Shown here: positions 54,663-63,519 of the stretch, in pieces | Numbering within the stretch: the first letter of the stretch is position 1 | Layout: every line of letters starts with the position of its first letter | Source of the DNA: Pseudomonas sp. stari2 | Lineage (GTDB): Bacteria > Pseudomonadota > Gammaproteobacteria > Pseudomonadales > Pseudomonadaceae | Reading direction: 5' to 3' | Assembly (NCBI RefSeq): GCF_040760005.1 | Contig: NZ_CP099760.1 | Location: forward strand, 248,001 to 312,000 | Length of the DNA: 64,000 nt | Notes under the pieces: generated by a model | The model's database searches: none | Told to the model about the DNA's origin: nothing | The model's input: only the letters and a program-made list of their open reading frames with translations | Program-made: the position numbers and the translations under genes

Positions 54663-56700
54663 CCCGCCGGATGGTCGCACGGCCGGCACTCAGGTCTTCA
54701 CTAACCGGCCGGCCGACGAATGCTTCTACCGCTTCCAGCAAGGGGCGCCCGGCTCCGGGTGCAAAGAACGTTTCGCGCAATGCCCGGCCGGTTTGCGCGT
54801 TGAACACCCCGTCGCGGCTGAAACGCTTGAACGCTTCCTGAGCCAGCGCTCCCGACCAGACATAGGCGTAAACCGACGCGTCATATTGGGTCACCATGTA
54901 ATCGAAACCATTGGCGAACCGGTGACCGTCCGGTAGTTTCAGGTGAGCCATCGTTCTCTGCACGTCGGCGCAAACTGCTTCGACTGAGCGCCCATCACCG
55001 TGGGTCAGGTGCAGTTCGAAATCGATGATCGCGCCCATCAGCATCAAGGCTTTTTGCCGGTTTGCGTGAGCCTGACTGGCGGTCAGGGCGGCGTCGGCCC
55101 GTGAGGTACTCAGGCGCTCACCGGTCTGGAAATGCGCGCCGAGCCACAGCACAAACTCCCGCGATTGACACCACTGCTCGAACAATTGCCCGGAAAATTC
55201 CGCTGCCTCATGGCCCAGTTGCAGGATGCCGGACAGGGTGTGATGAGGTGAGCGCGTCAGTACGTGCTGAAGGCAGTGGCCAAACTCATGAAAAAGTACC
55301 CGCAGGTCGTCGAGTTCGAGCCGGCACGGATGAGCGTCAGTGGCCGGTGTGAAGTTGCTGCTGAGCAGGGCAATCGGTAGCGCCGGTCGGCCTTCGGCGT
55401 TGATCCGTCGATTGCGCAACGTAGTAGTGCCGGGGAAGTCCGTGGCGTTGTCGCGGTGAAACGGGTCGAGGTAGATGTAACCGATGACTTGCTCGTGCTC
55501 ACTGATTTCCAGCAGCCGCACATCGTCATGCCAGTGCCTGCGGTCTCTCTGCTCGATGATGCGGATCCCGAACATGTGCTCGCAAAACAGGCAGAGCCGG
55601 CGCAGCGTGCCATCGAGCGGGAAATAGTCCCGCAGGTTATCCAGCGCGCCGGGAAACTGCTGCTGGCGCCACTGTTCGGCGAGGAAATCTTCATCCCATG
55701 GCTGGACCCGGTCGATCCCGTATTGCCGGGCGAATGCGGCCAGTTGCTGTGCGTCTTGCTCAAGGGTGAGAGCCAATTGAGTAACCTGGCGATGGAGAAA
55801 ACCACTGACCCACGCCGTCGATCCGGCCATGCCCTTTGCCATACACAGTTGCGCGGCGTTTTCGTGGCCGAGTAAACGGGATTTCTGTTGGCGCAGTGCA
55901 AGCAGCGCAGTCAGCACCGGGCCGTTATCGAAGCGGCCGGCCAACGGCCCCTGATCGGAGGCGCGAGTCGCGTAGGCAACACAGCATTCTTCCCGCAGGG
56001 CACGATTCTCGGCGTATTTGAGGATGTGATTGCAGGTGTTCTGATTCAGGCGGATCAGCCAGCCGTCATGGCCGGCCTCGTTCGCGGCGAGTGCCAGCCG
56101 ATCTTTCATCGCCGGGGACAGGCCTGCGAGCAGTGCCACATCGTCGACACGTTTGCTCCAGGCTTGGGCCCAACGCTCGAGGTGGGTCAAAAACACGGAT
56201 TCCAATCCGCCGATCTCGCGATTCAATCGAGCCAGTTCCTGCTGCTGCACGGTGGGTAGTTGAATGCCTGACTGCTTGAATTTGCGCAGCACTCGCGCCA
56301 GAGCAATTTTGCGCGACTCATCGAAACTGGTCGTGATCGAACTCTGCTTCAGCCGCTGGTAGGCCTCGTACAAAGGGCGGTTCAGGGATTTTTCGGAACG
56401 ATACTGATTGATCGCCAGATGCGCTTTGGCACTTTCCACTAGCCACGCGGCATCGTCGGATCTGACCATGTACAGTGTTTCAAGAATCGACCGGAACTCA
56501 CCGATACGGGCATCCGCTTCGTCGATGCTCAGCACCAGATCATCCCAACCGGGCTGCTCGGTCTGACTGGCAATCACTTGCGCAATGATTTGTCGGTTGT
56601 CGGCAATGATGCTGTTGATTGCCGGCAGCAGATGCTCGGCGCGAATATCCGGCCAGGGTGGCAGGGTCCAGTGTTGCAGGAGGGGATTGGTGTCGGGCAC
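54649..56700 (-). CDS. M3 family metallopeptidase, PrlC paralogue
   Basis: 683 residues, thimet oligopeptidase/oligopeptidase A family. The zinc motif is LFHEFGHCLQH, with the third ligand Glu expected about 25 residues on (LGHEAAEFSGQLFEQW). It aligns by eye over its length with the PrlC product coded 400 bases away (NPLLQHWTLPPWPDIRAEH versus NPLLQSYDLPPFSAIRAEH), but is more diverged. Probably cytoplasmic, cleaving short peptides. Start ATG is at 56700; an upstream start is not favoured. Confidence 0.9.
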   Translation of the reverse strand: MPDTNPLLQHWTLPPWPDIRAEHLLPAINSIIADNRQIIAQVIASQTEQPGWDDLVLSIDEADARIGEFRSILETLYMVRSDDAAWLVESAKAHLAINQYRSEKSLNRPLYEAYQRLKQSSITTSFDESRKIALARVLRKFKQSGIQLPTVQQQELARLNREIGGLESVFLTHLERWAQAWSKRVDDVALLAGLSPAMKDRLALAANEAGHDGWLIRLNQNTCNHILKYAENRALREECCVAYATRASDQGPLAGRFDNGPVLTALLALRQQKSRLLGHENAAQLCMAKGMAGSTAWVSGFLHRQVTQLALTLEQDAQQLAAFARQYGIDRVQPWDEDFLAEQWRQQQFPGALDNLRDYFPLDGTLRRLCLFCEHMFGIRIIEQRDRRHWHDDVRLLEISEHEQVIGYIYLDPFHRDNATDFPGTTTLRNRRINAEGRPALPIALLSSNFTPATDAHPCRLELDDLRVLFHEFGHCLQHVLTRSPHHTLSGILQLGHEAAEFSGQLFEQWCQSREFVLWLGAHFQTGERLSTSRADAALTASQAHANRQKALMLMGAIIDFELHLTHGDGRSVEAVCADVQRTMAHLKLPDGHRFANGFDYMVTQYDASVYAYVWSGALAQEAFKRFSRDGVFNAQTGRALRETFFAPGAGRPLLEAVEAFVGRPVSEDLSAGRATIRRVTSG

Positions 56701-56773
56701 GGCAACTTCCTTCTAGGCATGGCGGAAACGGCCAGCCTACGAAGCAAGTGCGGGGGACAGGTGTTAAGCCAAT

Positions 56774-56806
56774 ACCACCTTCCACCGGAAATCGGTGGAA
56801 GGTGGT
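56774..56806 (-). terminator. Hairpin between yheV-like gene and the M3 paralogue
   Basis: ACCACCTTCCACC, seven bases, GGTGGAAGGTGGT: a perfect 13-base stem just after the YheV-like stop. No T run, so an intrinsic terminator is uncertain. Confidence 0.5.
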
Positions 56807-56812
56807 GCCGGA

Positions 56813-57103
56813 TCAGTGTTGCTCGTCGGGCTTTTTCTTCAGCTTCGGGTTCGGGAAGAACTGCACTGCCTGAACCGTCTTGTCCGGTGCAGGCTTGAGC
56901 GCGCTGGTGTTGACCCGCGTGCCCAGTTCCTTCGGAACCGACAACCCTTGGGCATTGAGCGTATCGCTGTAGCCGCACGCCACGCATTCGCGGTGCGGAA
57001 CATCGTCCTCGCTCCACATCATCAGCTTGTCCGGCTCGCTGCACGCCGGGCAGACCGCCCCGGCGATAAAGCGTTTTTTCGTTTTCACAGGTGCCTCACT
57101 CAT
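56813..57103 (-). CDS. YheV family putative zinc ribbon protein
   Basis: 96 residues. The N-terminal half holds the zinc ribbon CPACSEPDKLMMWSEDD...CVACG, two CxxC knuckles 20 residues apart. The rest is basic and unstructured. In gammaproteobacteria YheV follows prlC, as here: its ATG overlaps the prlC stop by four bases. Role unknown; may bind RNA or support the peptidase. Confidence 0.87.
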   Translation of the reverse strand: MSEAPVKTKKRFIAGAVCPACSEPDKLMMWSEDDVPHRECVACGYSDTLNAQGLSVPKELGTRVNTSALKPAPDKTVQAVQFFPNPKLKKKPDEQH

Positions 57104-59178
57104 GCTGCCGCGTCCTCACTCAGGCCGCTGTGGCGCAAGAGTGCGTCAATCGATGGCTCACGGCCACGGAAGTCGACGAACAGCACCATCGGCTCCTGCG
57201 AGCCGCCGCGGGCCAGGATTGCTTCGCGGAAGGCACGACCGGTGTCGGCATTCAGCACGCCGTCTTCTTCGAACCTGGAGAAGGCGTCCGCCGACAGCAC
57301 TTCCGCCCACTTGTAGCTGTAGTAACCCGCCGCGTAACCGCCGGCAAAGATGTGCGCAAAGCTGTTCGGGAAGCGGTTGTAAGCCGGTGGTCGCATTACC
57401 GAGACTTCATCTCGCACACCTTCCAGCACCTGCGCAACGCTGCGGCCATCGCCGTGGGTGGCGTGCAGTTCGAAGTCGAACAGCGAGAATTCCAGCTGGC
57501 GCACCATCATCAGGCCGGACTGGAAGTTCTTCGCCGCGAGCATTTTTTCCAGCAGATCCTGCGGCAATGGCTCGCCGGTTTCGTAGTGGCCGGAGATCAG
57601 CGCCAGGCCTTCCGGCTCCCAGCACCAGTTTTCCATGAACTGGCTCGGCAGCTCGACCGCGTCCCACGCTACGCCGTTGATGCCGGATACGCCGGCATGT
57701 TCGACGCGGGTCAGCAGGTGATGCAGGCCGTGGCCGAATTCGTGGAACAGGGTGGTGACTTCATCGTGGGTCAGCAGCGCAGGCTTGCCGCTGTCGGCCG
57801 GGGTGAAGTTGCACACCAGGTTGGCCACCGGGCTTTGCAGCACGCCGTCGATGGTGCGGCGACGGTCGCGGGCGCCGTCCATCCAGGCACCGCCGCGCTT
57901 GTTGGCGCGGGCGTAGAGGTCGAAGAAGAAGCGGCCGACGTGCTGGCCGTTTTCCTTGATCTCGAACAGGCGCACGTCCGGATGCCAGGTGTCGAAGCCT
58001 TTCAGTTCGGCGATTTCGATGCCGTACAGACGCTGAACGATGGCGAACAGGCCGCCCAGTACCTTGTCGATCGGGAAGTAGGCGCGCAGGGTTTCCTGGG
58101 CGACGCTGTAGCGTTGTTCACGGAGTTTTTCCCCGTAGAAACCGCTGTCCCAGCTTTGCAGATCGGCGCAGCCTTGTTCGGCGGCATAAGCCTTGAGCTG
58201 TTGCAGGTCCTGGGCGGCAAAAGGTTTGCTGCGCTTGGCCAGATCACGCAGGAAGCTCAGCACCTGATCGCTGGACTCGGCCATCTTGGTCGCCAGGCTC
58301 AGCTCGGAGAAGCTGGAGAAACCGAGCAGTTTTGCCAGCTCCTGACGCAGGTCGAGGATTTCGCCCATCACCGGGCCGTTGTCGTTCTGGCCGGCGTTCG
58401 GGCCTTGATCCGACGCACGGGTGCAGTAGGCGGCGTAGACTTCTTCACGCAGCGCACGGTCCTGGGCGTAGGTCATCACCGCGTAGTAGCTCGGGAATTC
58501 CAGGGTGATCAGCCAGCCGTCGAGGCCTTTGGCCTGTGCCGCAGCGGCCATCTGCGCCTTGGCCGAATCGGTCAGGCCGGCGAGGGCGGCTTCGTCGGTC
58601 AGGTGCTTGGTCCAGGCCTGAGTGGCGTCGAGCAACTGGTTGGAGAAGCGGCTGCCCAGCTCGGACAGCTTGCTCTGCACTTCGGCGTAGCGCTTCTGCT
58701 CGGCTTCCGGCAAGTCGATACCCGACAGGCGGAAATCACGCAGGGCGTGTTCCAGAATGGTTTTCTGCGCCACGTCGAAACCGGCGGCTTCCGGGCTATT
58801 GGCCAGGGCTTCATAGGCCTGGAACAGCTCGCGGTTCTGGCCCATCTCGGTGGAGTAGGCGCTCAAGGCCGGCAGGCACGACTCGTAGGCTTCACGCAGT
58901 TCGGCGCTGTTGCACACGGCATTGAGGTGACTGACCGGGCTCCAGGCAGCGCCCAGGCGATCATTGAGCTCGTCCATCGCCAGCACCAGCCCGGCCCAGG
59001 TCGGGTTCTGGCCTTGGGTCTTGAGGATTTCGGCGATGGCTGCGCGGTTTTCGGCCAGGATGGTTTCGATGGCCGGCTGCACGTGTTCGGCACGGATCGC
59101 GGAGAACGGCGGCAGGTCGTAGGACTGCAGAAGAGGGTTGTTCACGCTCACGGTTGGCACCTTGGCTGGAAGAAACAT
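57100..59178 (-). CDS. prlC: Oligopeptidase A (PrlC)
   Basis: 692 residues, M3 peptidase. Zinc motif TLFHEFGHGLHHLL with the third ligand Glu in AWDAVELPSQFMENW. Degrades signal peptides and other short peptides in the cytoplasm. ATG at 59178 adds ten residues before the usual start region; a GTG at 59148 (SVNNPLLQSYDLPPF) is an equally good start. Divergent from the gamma-carbonic anhydrase gene with a gap of 60-90 bases. Confidence 0.93.
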   Translation of the reverse strand: MFLPAKVPTVSVNNPLLQSYDLPPFSAIRAEHVQPAIETILAENRAAIAEILKTQGQNPTWAGLVLAMDELNDRLGAAWSPVSHLNAVCNSAELREAYESCLPALSAYSTEMGQNRELFQAYEALANSPEAAGFDVAQKTILEHALRDFRLSGIDLPEAEQKRYAEVQSKLSELGSRFSNQLLDATQAWTKHLTDEAALAGLTDSAKAQMAAAAQAKGLDGWLITLEFPSYYAVMTYAQDRALREEVYAAYCTRASDQGPNAGQNDNGPVMGEILDLRQELAKLLGFSSFSELSLATKMAESSDQVLSFLRDLAKRSKPFAAQDLQQLKAYAAEQGCADLQSWDSGFYGEKLREQRYSVAQETLRAYFPIDKVLGGLFAIVQRLYGIEIAELKGFDTWHPDVRLFEIKENGQHVGRFFFDLYARANKRGGAWMDGARDRRRTIDGVLQSPVANLVCNFTPADSGKPALLTHDEVTTLFHEFGHGLHHLLTRVEHAGVSGINGVAWDAVELPSQFMENWCWEPEGLALISGHYETGEPLPQDLLEKMLAAKNFQSGLMMVRQLEFSLFDFELHATHGDGRSVAQVLEGVRDEVSVMRPPAYNRFPNSFAHIFAGGYAAGYYSYKWAEVLSADAFSRFEEDGVLNADTGRAFREAILARGGSQEPMVLFVDFRGREPSIDALLRHSGLSEDAAA

Positions 59179-59240
59179 GCGCCCATCTTAATTACAATCG
59201 ACACCCACCGCAGCTATCGGCGACAGAGAGAGAACTAATC

Positions 59241-59786
59241 GTGTCCCTTCGCAAGTACCAGAATCACACCCCACGCTTGAGCCAAGGCGCTTTTGTCGAC
59301 GGCTCGGCGGTGGTGATCGGCGACGTCGAAATCGGCGAAGACAGCTCCGTGTGGCCGTTGACGGTGATCCGTGGCGACATGCACCGCATCCGCATCGGTG
59401 CGCGCACCAGCGTGCAGGATGGTTGCGTGTTGCACATCACCCACGCCGGCCCGTTCAACCCGGACGGTTTCCCGCTGCTGATCGGCGATGACGTGACCAT
59501 CGCCCACAAGGTCATGCTGCATGGCTGCACCGTCGGCAACCGCGTGCTGATCGGCATGGGCAGCATCGTCATGGACGGTGCGGTGGTCGAGGACGACGTG
59601 ATCATCGGCGCCGGCAGCCTGGTGCCACCGGGTAAACGCCTGGAAAGCGGCTTTCTGTACGTGGGCAGCCCGGTGAAACAGGTTCGCCCTTTGACCGACA
59701 AGGAAAACGCCTTTTTCACCTACAGCGCGGCGAACTACGTGAAGCTCAAGGATCTGCATCTGGCTGAAGGCTACGACCAGCTCTGA
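59241..59786 (+). CDS. Gamma-carbonic anhydrase family protein (YrdA-like)
   Basis: 181 residues. Left-handed beta-helix hexapeptide repeats (VVIGDVEIGEDSSVWPLTVI; VVEDDVIIGAGSLVPPG). The three zinc histidines appear in LHITHAG and IAHKVMLHG. GTG start at 59241. Many members lack measurable carbonic anhydrase activity, so the function is uncertain. Followed after 28 bases by a HAD gene in the same direction. Confidence 0.9.
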   Translation: MSLRKYQNHTPRLSQGAFVDGSAVVIGDVEIGEDSSVWPLTVIRGDMHRIRIGARTSVQDGCVLHITHAGPFNPDGFPLLIGDDVTIAHKVMLHGCTVGNRVLIGMGSIVMDGAVVEDDVIIGAGSLVPPGKRLESGFLYVGSPVKQVRPLTDKENAFFTYSAANYVKLKDLHLAEGYDQL

Positions 59787-59814
59787 TTTTTCTCTCTATT
59801 GCCCGGGATTTTTC

Positions 59815-60465
59815 ATGCATTACCAGACTGTACTGTTCGACCTCGATGGCACTCTCACCGACCCGCGTGAGGGCATCACCCGCTCCATCCAGTTTGCTTT
59901 GAGCAAACTCGGTATCGATGAGCCGGACCTGACCAAACTGGAACACTTCATCGGTCCGCCGCTGTTGCAGGCGTTCATGCAGTTTTATGGTTTCGATGAA
60001 GCCAAGGCCTGGGAGGCGGTGAATTTCTATCGCGAGCGCTTCAAGGTCACCGGCCTTTACGAGAACCGAGTTTTCGAGGGCGTCACACCGTTGCTGGAAA
60101 CCTTGGGCAGCCAGGGCCGGCAGTTGTACATCGCGACGTCGAAGCCGTGGGTGTTCGCCCGGGAAATCGCCCGGCACTTCGATTTCGCCAGACACTTCAA
60201 GGTGATCTACGGCAGCGAACTGGACGGCACCCGCACCAACAAGGTCGAGCTGATTGCCCACCTGATGTCAGCAGAAGGGCTGGATCCGGCCAGCACGCTG
60301 ATGATCGGTGACCGTAAACACGACCTGATCGGCGCCCGCAGCAATGGTCTGGATGCGGCAGCCGTGGGTTATGGCTTCGGTAGTCATGAAGAGCTGAGCG
60401 CCGAGGCGCCGGCCTACCACTTCGAAACCCTGGCCGAGTTGCATCAGGCGTTTTTGCAGCGCTGA
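59815..60465 (+). CDS. HAD family hydrolase (phosphoglycolate phosphatase-like)
   Basis: 216 residues. HAD motifs: DLDGTLTD at the N terminus, ATSKPW as motif II, and GDRKHDLIGA as motif IV. A helical cap lies at about residues 15-80. The natural substrate is not known; 5'-nucleotides or phosphoglycolate are usual. Converges on the aminopeptidase gene with three bases between stops. Confidence 0.9.
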   Translation: MHYQTVLFDLDGTLTDPREGITRSIQFALSKLGIDEPDLTKLEHFIGPPLLQAFMQFYGFDEAKAWEAVNFYRERFKVTGLYENRVFEGVTPLLETLGSQGRQLYIATSKPWVFAREIARHFDFARHFKVIYGSELDGTRTNKVELIAHLMSAEGLDPASTLMIGDRKHDLIGARSNGLDAAAVGYGFGSHEELSAEAPAYHFETLAELHQAFLQR

Positions 60466-60468
60466 CCG

Positions 60469-61554
60469 TCAGTCGGAGCGAACGGCGGCCAGCTCACGCA
60501 GGGCTGTCTTTCGCTTGTCAGTCGGCAATCCGCCGAGTTTTTCCACCTGTGCATAGAACTTCTGCCAATCCCCGCCCACCTGCCTGAACAGGGCAGCAAA
60601 CGCCGGCACCCACTGGTCATACAACCCGAACGGCAACAATCGCGCATTGTTCAACGGCGCATTGACCCAGGCGTCATAACGCTTGTCCCCGGCCCACTGG
60701 CTGTCGCGCATCTCCCGATAGTCCCGGCGAAACCGTTCGAACTCGGCAGTCTTGCGTTCGCGCAACTGCTCGACGGGCATCTGTTGTGTGTACAGCTTTT
60801 CCAGCCGGGCACGGGTATCGAGGATCAGTTGAATGAACTGGTCGCGACGTTTGATCTGGGCATCGTTCTCTGGCGGCAAGCCACGAAACGCCCGCCACTG
60901 CCGGGTGCCTTCCTGCTCGACAAAGGTGGCGTAGGACTCGTTGAACTCGGTGTCGTCCTTCACATAGAAACGCTGATGGCCCAGCTCATGGAAGATCAGC
61001 GTGGCCAAGCGCTCGTCGCCCCAGCCCATCATCGAATTGAGGATCGGGTCGTTGAACCAGCCCAGGGTCGAATAGGCTTCGACGCCACCAATCGACACAT
61101 CCATGCCTTGCAGGCGCTGAATCGCTGCCTCACCCCGCGCCGCACTCTGGCTGTAGTAGCCGCGATAGGCCACGCAGCCGGCAATCGGGAAGCAATGGTT
61201 CTGCGGACTCAGGGAAAACTCCGGGGTGGCGAACACGTTCCACACCACGTACGGCCGGTGGATGTCGGCGTACAGGCGATAGCTCTGGTTATCCGGCAGG
61301 TGCAGGTGTTGGCTGGCGAAATCCCGGGCCTTTTGTGCCTGGGCCAGGTGGGCGCGCAGTGTTGCGTCGCGGTTCGGGTCGGCAATCACCTCGGCCACCG
61401 GCTCTCGCGCCCGCAGCAATTGCAGTTGACCGCTGGCCAGCTGGCTGTAGTAGCTGATGCTGGAGCAACCGTTGAGCAACAAAAACAACGCACCCGGAAA
61501 CAAAACCCGCAAAACGCGATCAAGTAACCCAAGGCTTGGAAACGGCCTGATCAC
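60469..61554 (-). CDS. Putative aminopeptidase lipoprotein (DUF2265/Aminopep family)
   Basis: 361 residues. Lipoprotein signal with lipobox LLNGC; the next residue is Ser. The zinc-peptidase motif is LIFHELGHQRFYV, with a conserved ESYATFVEQEGTRQW following it by about 15 residues, supplying the third ligand Glu. Probably acts in the outer membrane facing the periplasm. A family known mainly from sequence; no substrate is established. Divergent from the first of the tandem lipoproteins by 59 bases. Confidence 0.82.
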   Translation of the reverse strand: MIRPFPSLGLLDRVLRVLFPGALFLLLNGCSSISYYSQLASGQLQLLRAREPVAEVIADPNRDATLRAHLAQAQKARDFASQHLHLPDNQSYRLYADIHRPYVVWNVFATPEFSLSPQNHCFPIAGCVAYRGYYSQSAARGEAAIQRLQGMDVSIGGVEAYSTLGWFNDPILNSMMGWGDERLATLIFHELGHQRFYVKDDTEFNESYATFVEQEGTRQWRAFRGLPPENDAQIKRRDQFIQLILDTRARLEKLYTQQMPVEQLRERKTAEFERFRRDYREMRDSQWAGDKRYDAWVNAPLNNARLLPFGLYDQWVPAFAALFRQVGGDWQKFYAQVEKLGGLPTDKRKTALRELAAVRSD

Positions 61555-61613
61555 AATAAAAACATCCCTGGAAAGTCTGATCGCAAGACTATCCCGCCCA
61601 TTGGAGCTTCGCC

Positions 61614-62036
61614 ATGCGCATCTTGATACTGACGGGAGGCCTGCTGACGCTGGCCGGTTGTGCCGGATTCGGAATGCCTTCGCCTGACCCCACGCAAGCC
61701 TGGATCGATCTGGACGCCCGGCAACAGGACACGGCGCTGCAAGCGCTGGAAGTCGACAGGAAGGCCGCCGTCGACAAACGTTACTTCGAAGTACAGCCTG
61801 GCAGTCATGAACTTAAGGTGCGCTACCAGTTTCCGGTGGAGGCGACCAACATCGGCCCGGACGCCGAGCCTCTGTGGCGCGATTGCCAGTTGAGCCTGAA
61901 ATTCACCGACTTCAACGCCGGCCAGCGCTATCAGCTCCAGGCGGGCTATATCGGATTCCGGCCGTGGGCCAAGCTCTATGACCAACAGAAAAATGTAGTC
62001 GGTCAGGGCAAACCGGCGGGCTGTCAGCGCACCTGA
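61614..62036 (+). CDS. Small lipoprotein, first of a tandem pair
   Basis: 140 residues with lipobox LAGC and Ala after Cys. The mature part has the pattern DPTQAWIDLDARQQD, YFEVQPGSHELKVRY and a cysteine pair (RDCQLSLKF; PAGCQRT). The same features recur in the next gene. Function unknown. 41 bases separate the two genes. Confidence 0.78.
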   Translation: MRILILTGGLLTLAGCAGFGMPSPDPTQAWIDLDARQQDTALQALEVDRKAAVDKRYFEVQPGSHELKVRYQFPVEATNIGPDAEPLWRDCQLSLKFTDFNAGQRYQLQAGYIGFRPWAKLYDQQKNVVGQGKPAGCQRT

Positions 62037-62076
62037 TCGGCGTTATGCTGGATGTCCGAATCCACGGACATTCATC

Positions 62077-62496
62077 ATGCGCAAGTCAATGCTGTTGCTG
62101 ATTGCCGGTGTGCTCGCCGGTTGTCAGACGCCGATGCCCCCGGTCGACCCCAACATGGCCTGGGTCGAGTTTTCGACGCCGACCCCGGGCGGAAAACTGC
62201 TGATGGCCGAACGTCTCGACAAACAGCGCCTGACTGACGGACGTTTTTTCCAGGTAACGCCCGGCAGCCATGAATTGCTGGTGCGTTTCGATTTCGAGGC
62301 ACCCGGTGGAGGCGCCGGCATGTTGAACGACCCTGTGGAGCGCCTGTGCTACCTGACCATCCGCTTCGACCATTTCGAAGCGGGTCAGCGTTACGTGCTG
62401 GAGGGTCGCTCCCTGATGTTTACTCCCAGTGCCCGGCTGTATAACGCCAAGCGGGAAATCGTCGCCGAGGATCGCGACACCTATTGCGCTATCTAG
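62077..62496 (+). CDS. Small lipoprotein, second of a tandem pair
   Basis: 139 residues with lipobox LAGC and Gln after Cys. Shares with the preceding protein the line-up PNMAWVEFSTPTPG, FFQVTPGSHELLVRF, an ERLCYLTIRFDHFEAGQRYVL segment and a C-terminal Cys (DTYCAI). Clearly paralogous, arising from a tandem duplication. Outer-membrane location expected. Converges on the DUF1161 gene with six bases between. Confidence 0.78.
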   Translation: MRKSMLLLIAGVLAGCQTPMPPVDPNMAWVEFSTPTPGGKLLMAERLDKQRLTDGRFFQVTPGSHELLVRFDFEAPGGGAGMLNDPVERLCYLTIRFDHFEAGQRYVLEGRSLMFTPSARLYNAKREIVAEDRDTYCAI

Positions 62497-62502
62497 CGTC
62501 AG

Positions 62503-62742
62503 TCAGCTGTCGTTCTTCTGGTAGATGATGGCCTTGGTGCCGTTCTCGCAAGTGCCGACGATCATGGCGACGTCGTGCTTTTCGGCTTCCTCTTTGGAAA
62601 CTATCTCCAAGGTGTAGGAAGGCACAGCATTCGCCTGAATCTTGATTTCGATCTCTTTCCTGAGTTCTTCGCAATCTTTGGGTGCCGCGATGGCCGAAGT
62701 TGCCAGCACGCCACAGATAACCGCCAAAGCAAAACGTTTCAT
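62503..62742 (-). CDS. DUF1161 periplasmic protein
   Basis: 79 residues with a signal peptide ending near SAIAAP. A Cys pair at the ends of the mature domain (KDCEELR and GTCENGTKAI) probably forms a disulfide. The order KDCEELRKEIEIKIQANAV and GTCENG is the DUF1161 pattern. Function unknown. A predicted DsbA client, since it has two cysteines and is exported. Confidence 0.85.
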   Translation of the reverse strand: MKRFALAVICGVLATSAIAAPKDCEELRKEIEIKIQANAVPSYTLEIVSKEEAEKHDVAMIVGTCENGTKAIIYQKNDS

Positions 62743-62844
62743 GGTTGAAGCTCCTGGGAGCAGTGCGCACGACGATGCGCGAAAGCTGCTGTCATTTATT
62801 CGACCACATTTTTGCCTGGCGGGTTCTGATTCTGCTCAAGTCGA

Positions 62845-63276
62845 TCAGCTGACCAGCGACGCATCCAGGCTGATCTTCGCATTCAATACCTTCGACACCG
62901 GGCAACCTTCCTTGGCCTTGTTGCTCAGTTCTTCGAACTGCGCCTGGGTGGCGCCCGGAATCTTCGCCTTGAGAATCAGCTTCACTGCAGTGATCGCGAA
63001 ACCGCCGTCAACCTGATCAAGGGTGACTTCGGCCTGGGTATCGATGCTTTCGGCCTTCAGCCCGGCGTCGCCGAGGATCATCGAGAACGCCATGGAGAAA
63101 CAGCCGGCATGGGCGGCGCCGATCAGTTCTTCCGGGTTGGTGCCCTTGCCGCCCTCGAAGCGGGCCTTGAAGCCGTAGGGCGCTTCCCGCAGGACGCCGG
63201 TCTCGGTGGAGATCGAGCCGATGCCGGTCTTCAGGTCACCTTCCCAATGTGCGGATGCCTTCTTCACGATAGCCAT
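62845..63276 (-). CDS. osmC: Osmotically inducible peroxiredoxin OsmC
   Basis: 143 residues. The redox cysteines are in GAAHAGCFSMAFS and EGCPVSKVL, the two-Cys site of OsmC, which reduces organic hydroperoxides. ATG at 63276 is preceded by AAGGAGG at seven bases. A GAACTT-N17-TCAGA promoter lies about 60-90 bases upstream, so control by the envelope-stress factor AlgU is likely. It stands alone. Confidence 0.93.
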   Translation of the reverse strand: MAIVKKASAHWEGDLKTGIGSISTETGVLREAPYGFKARFEGGKGTNPEELIGAAHAGCFSMAFSMILGDAGLKAESIDTQAEVTLDQVDGGFAITAVKLILKAKIPGATQAQFEELSNKAKEGCPVSKVLNAKISLDASLVS

Positions 63277-63337
63277 GTGTGCCTCCTTCAATTCGGGCGC
63301 GAAACGCCGCGCCGTTGTGGTTTTTGCCTGCAAGGCT

Positions 63338-63365
63338 TCTGAGGATAGACGCCGGAACAAAGTTC
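63338..63365 (-). promoter_or_regulatory. AlgU (sigma-22)-like promoter of osmC
   Basis: Minus strand: GAACTT (63365-63360), exact to the consensus, 17-base spacer, TCAGA (63342-63338). Start expected near 63331, giving a 55-base leader to the osmC ATG. Confidence 0.7.
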
Positions 63366-63519
63366 AGCCTGGTTGAATCGTTGACTTTTTTAGTAGGAAA
63401 TTTCGGATCGGCTATTGAAACTCGGGTATATGCCCTTATTGCAGAGAACACGCTTATGAATTGGGCAGGTTTGCGTTCGTCAGGAACAAACCGGCGCCCT
63501 CAATCGGAGATGCAGGTTC

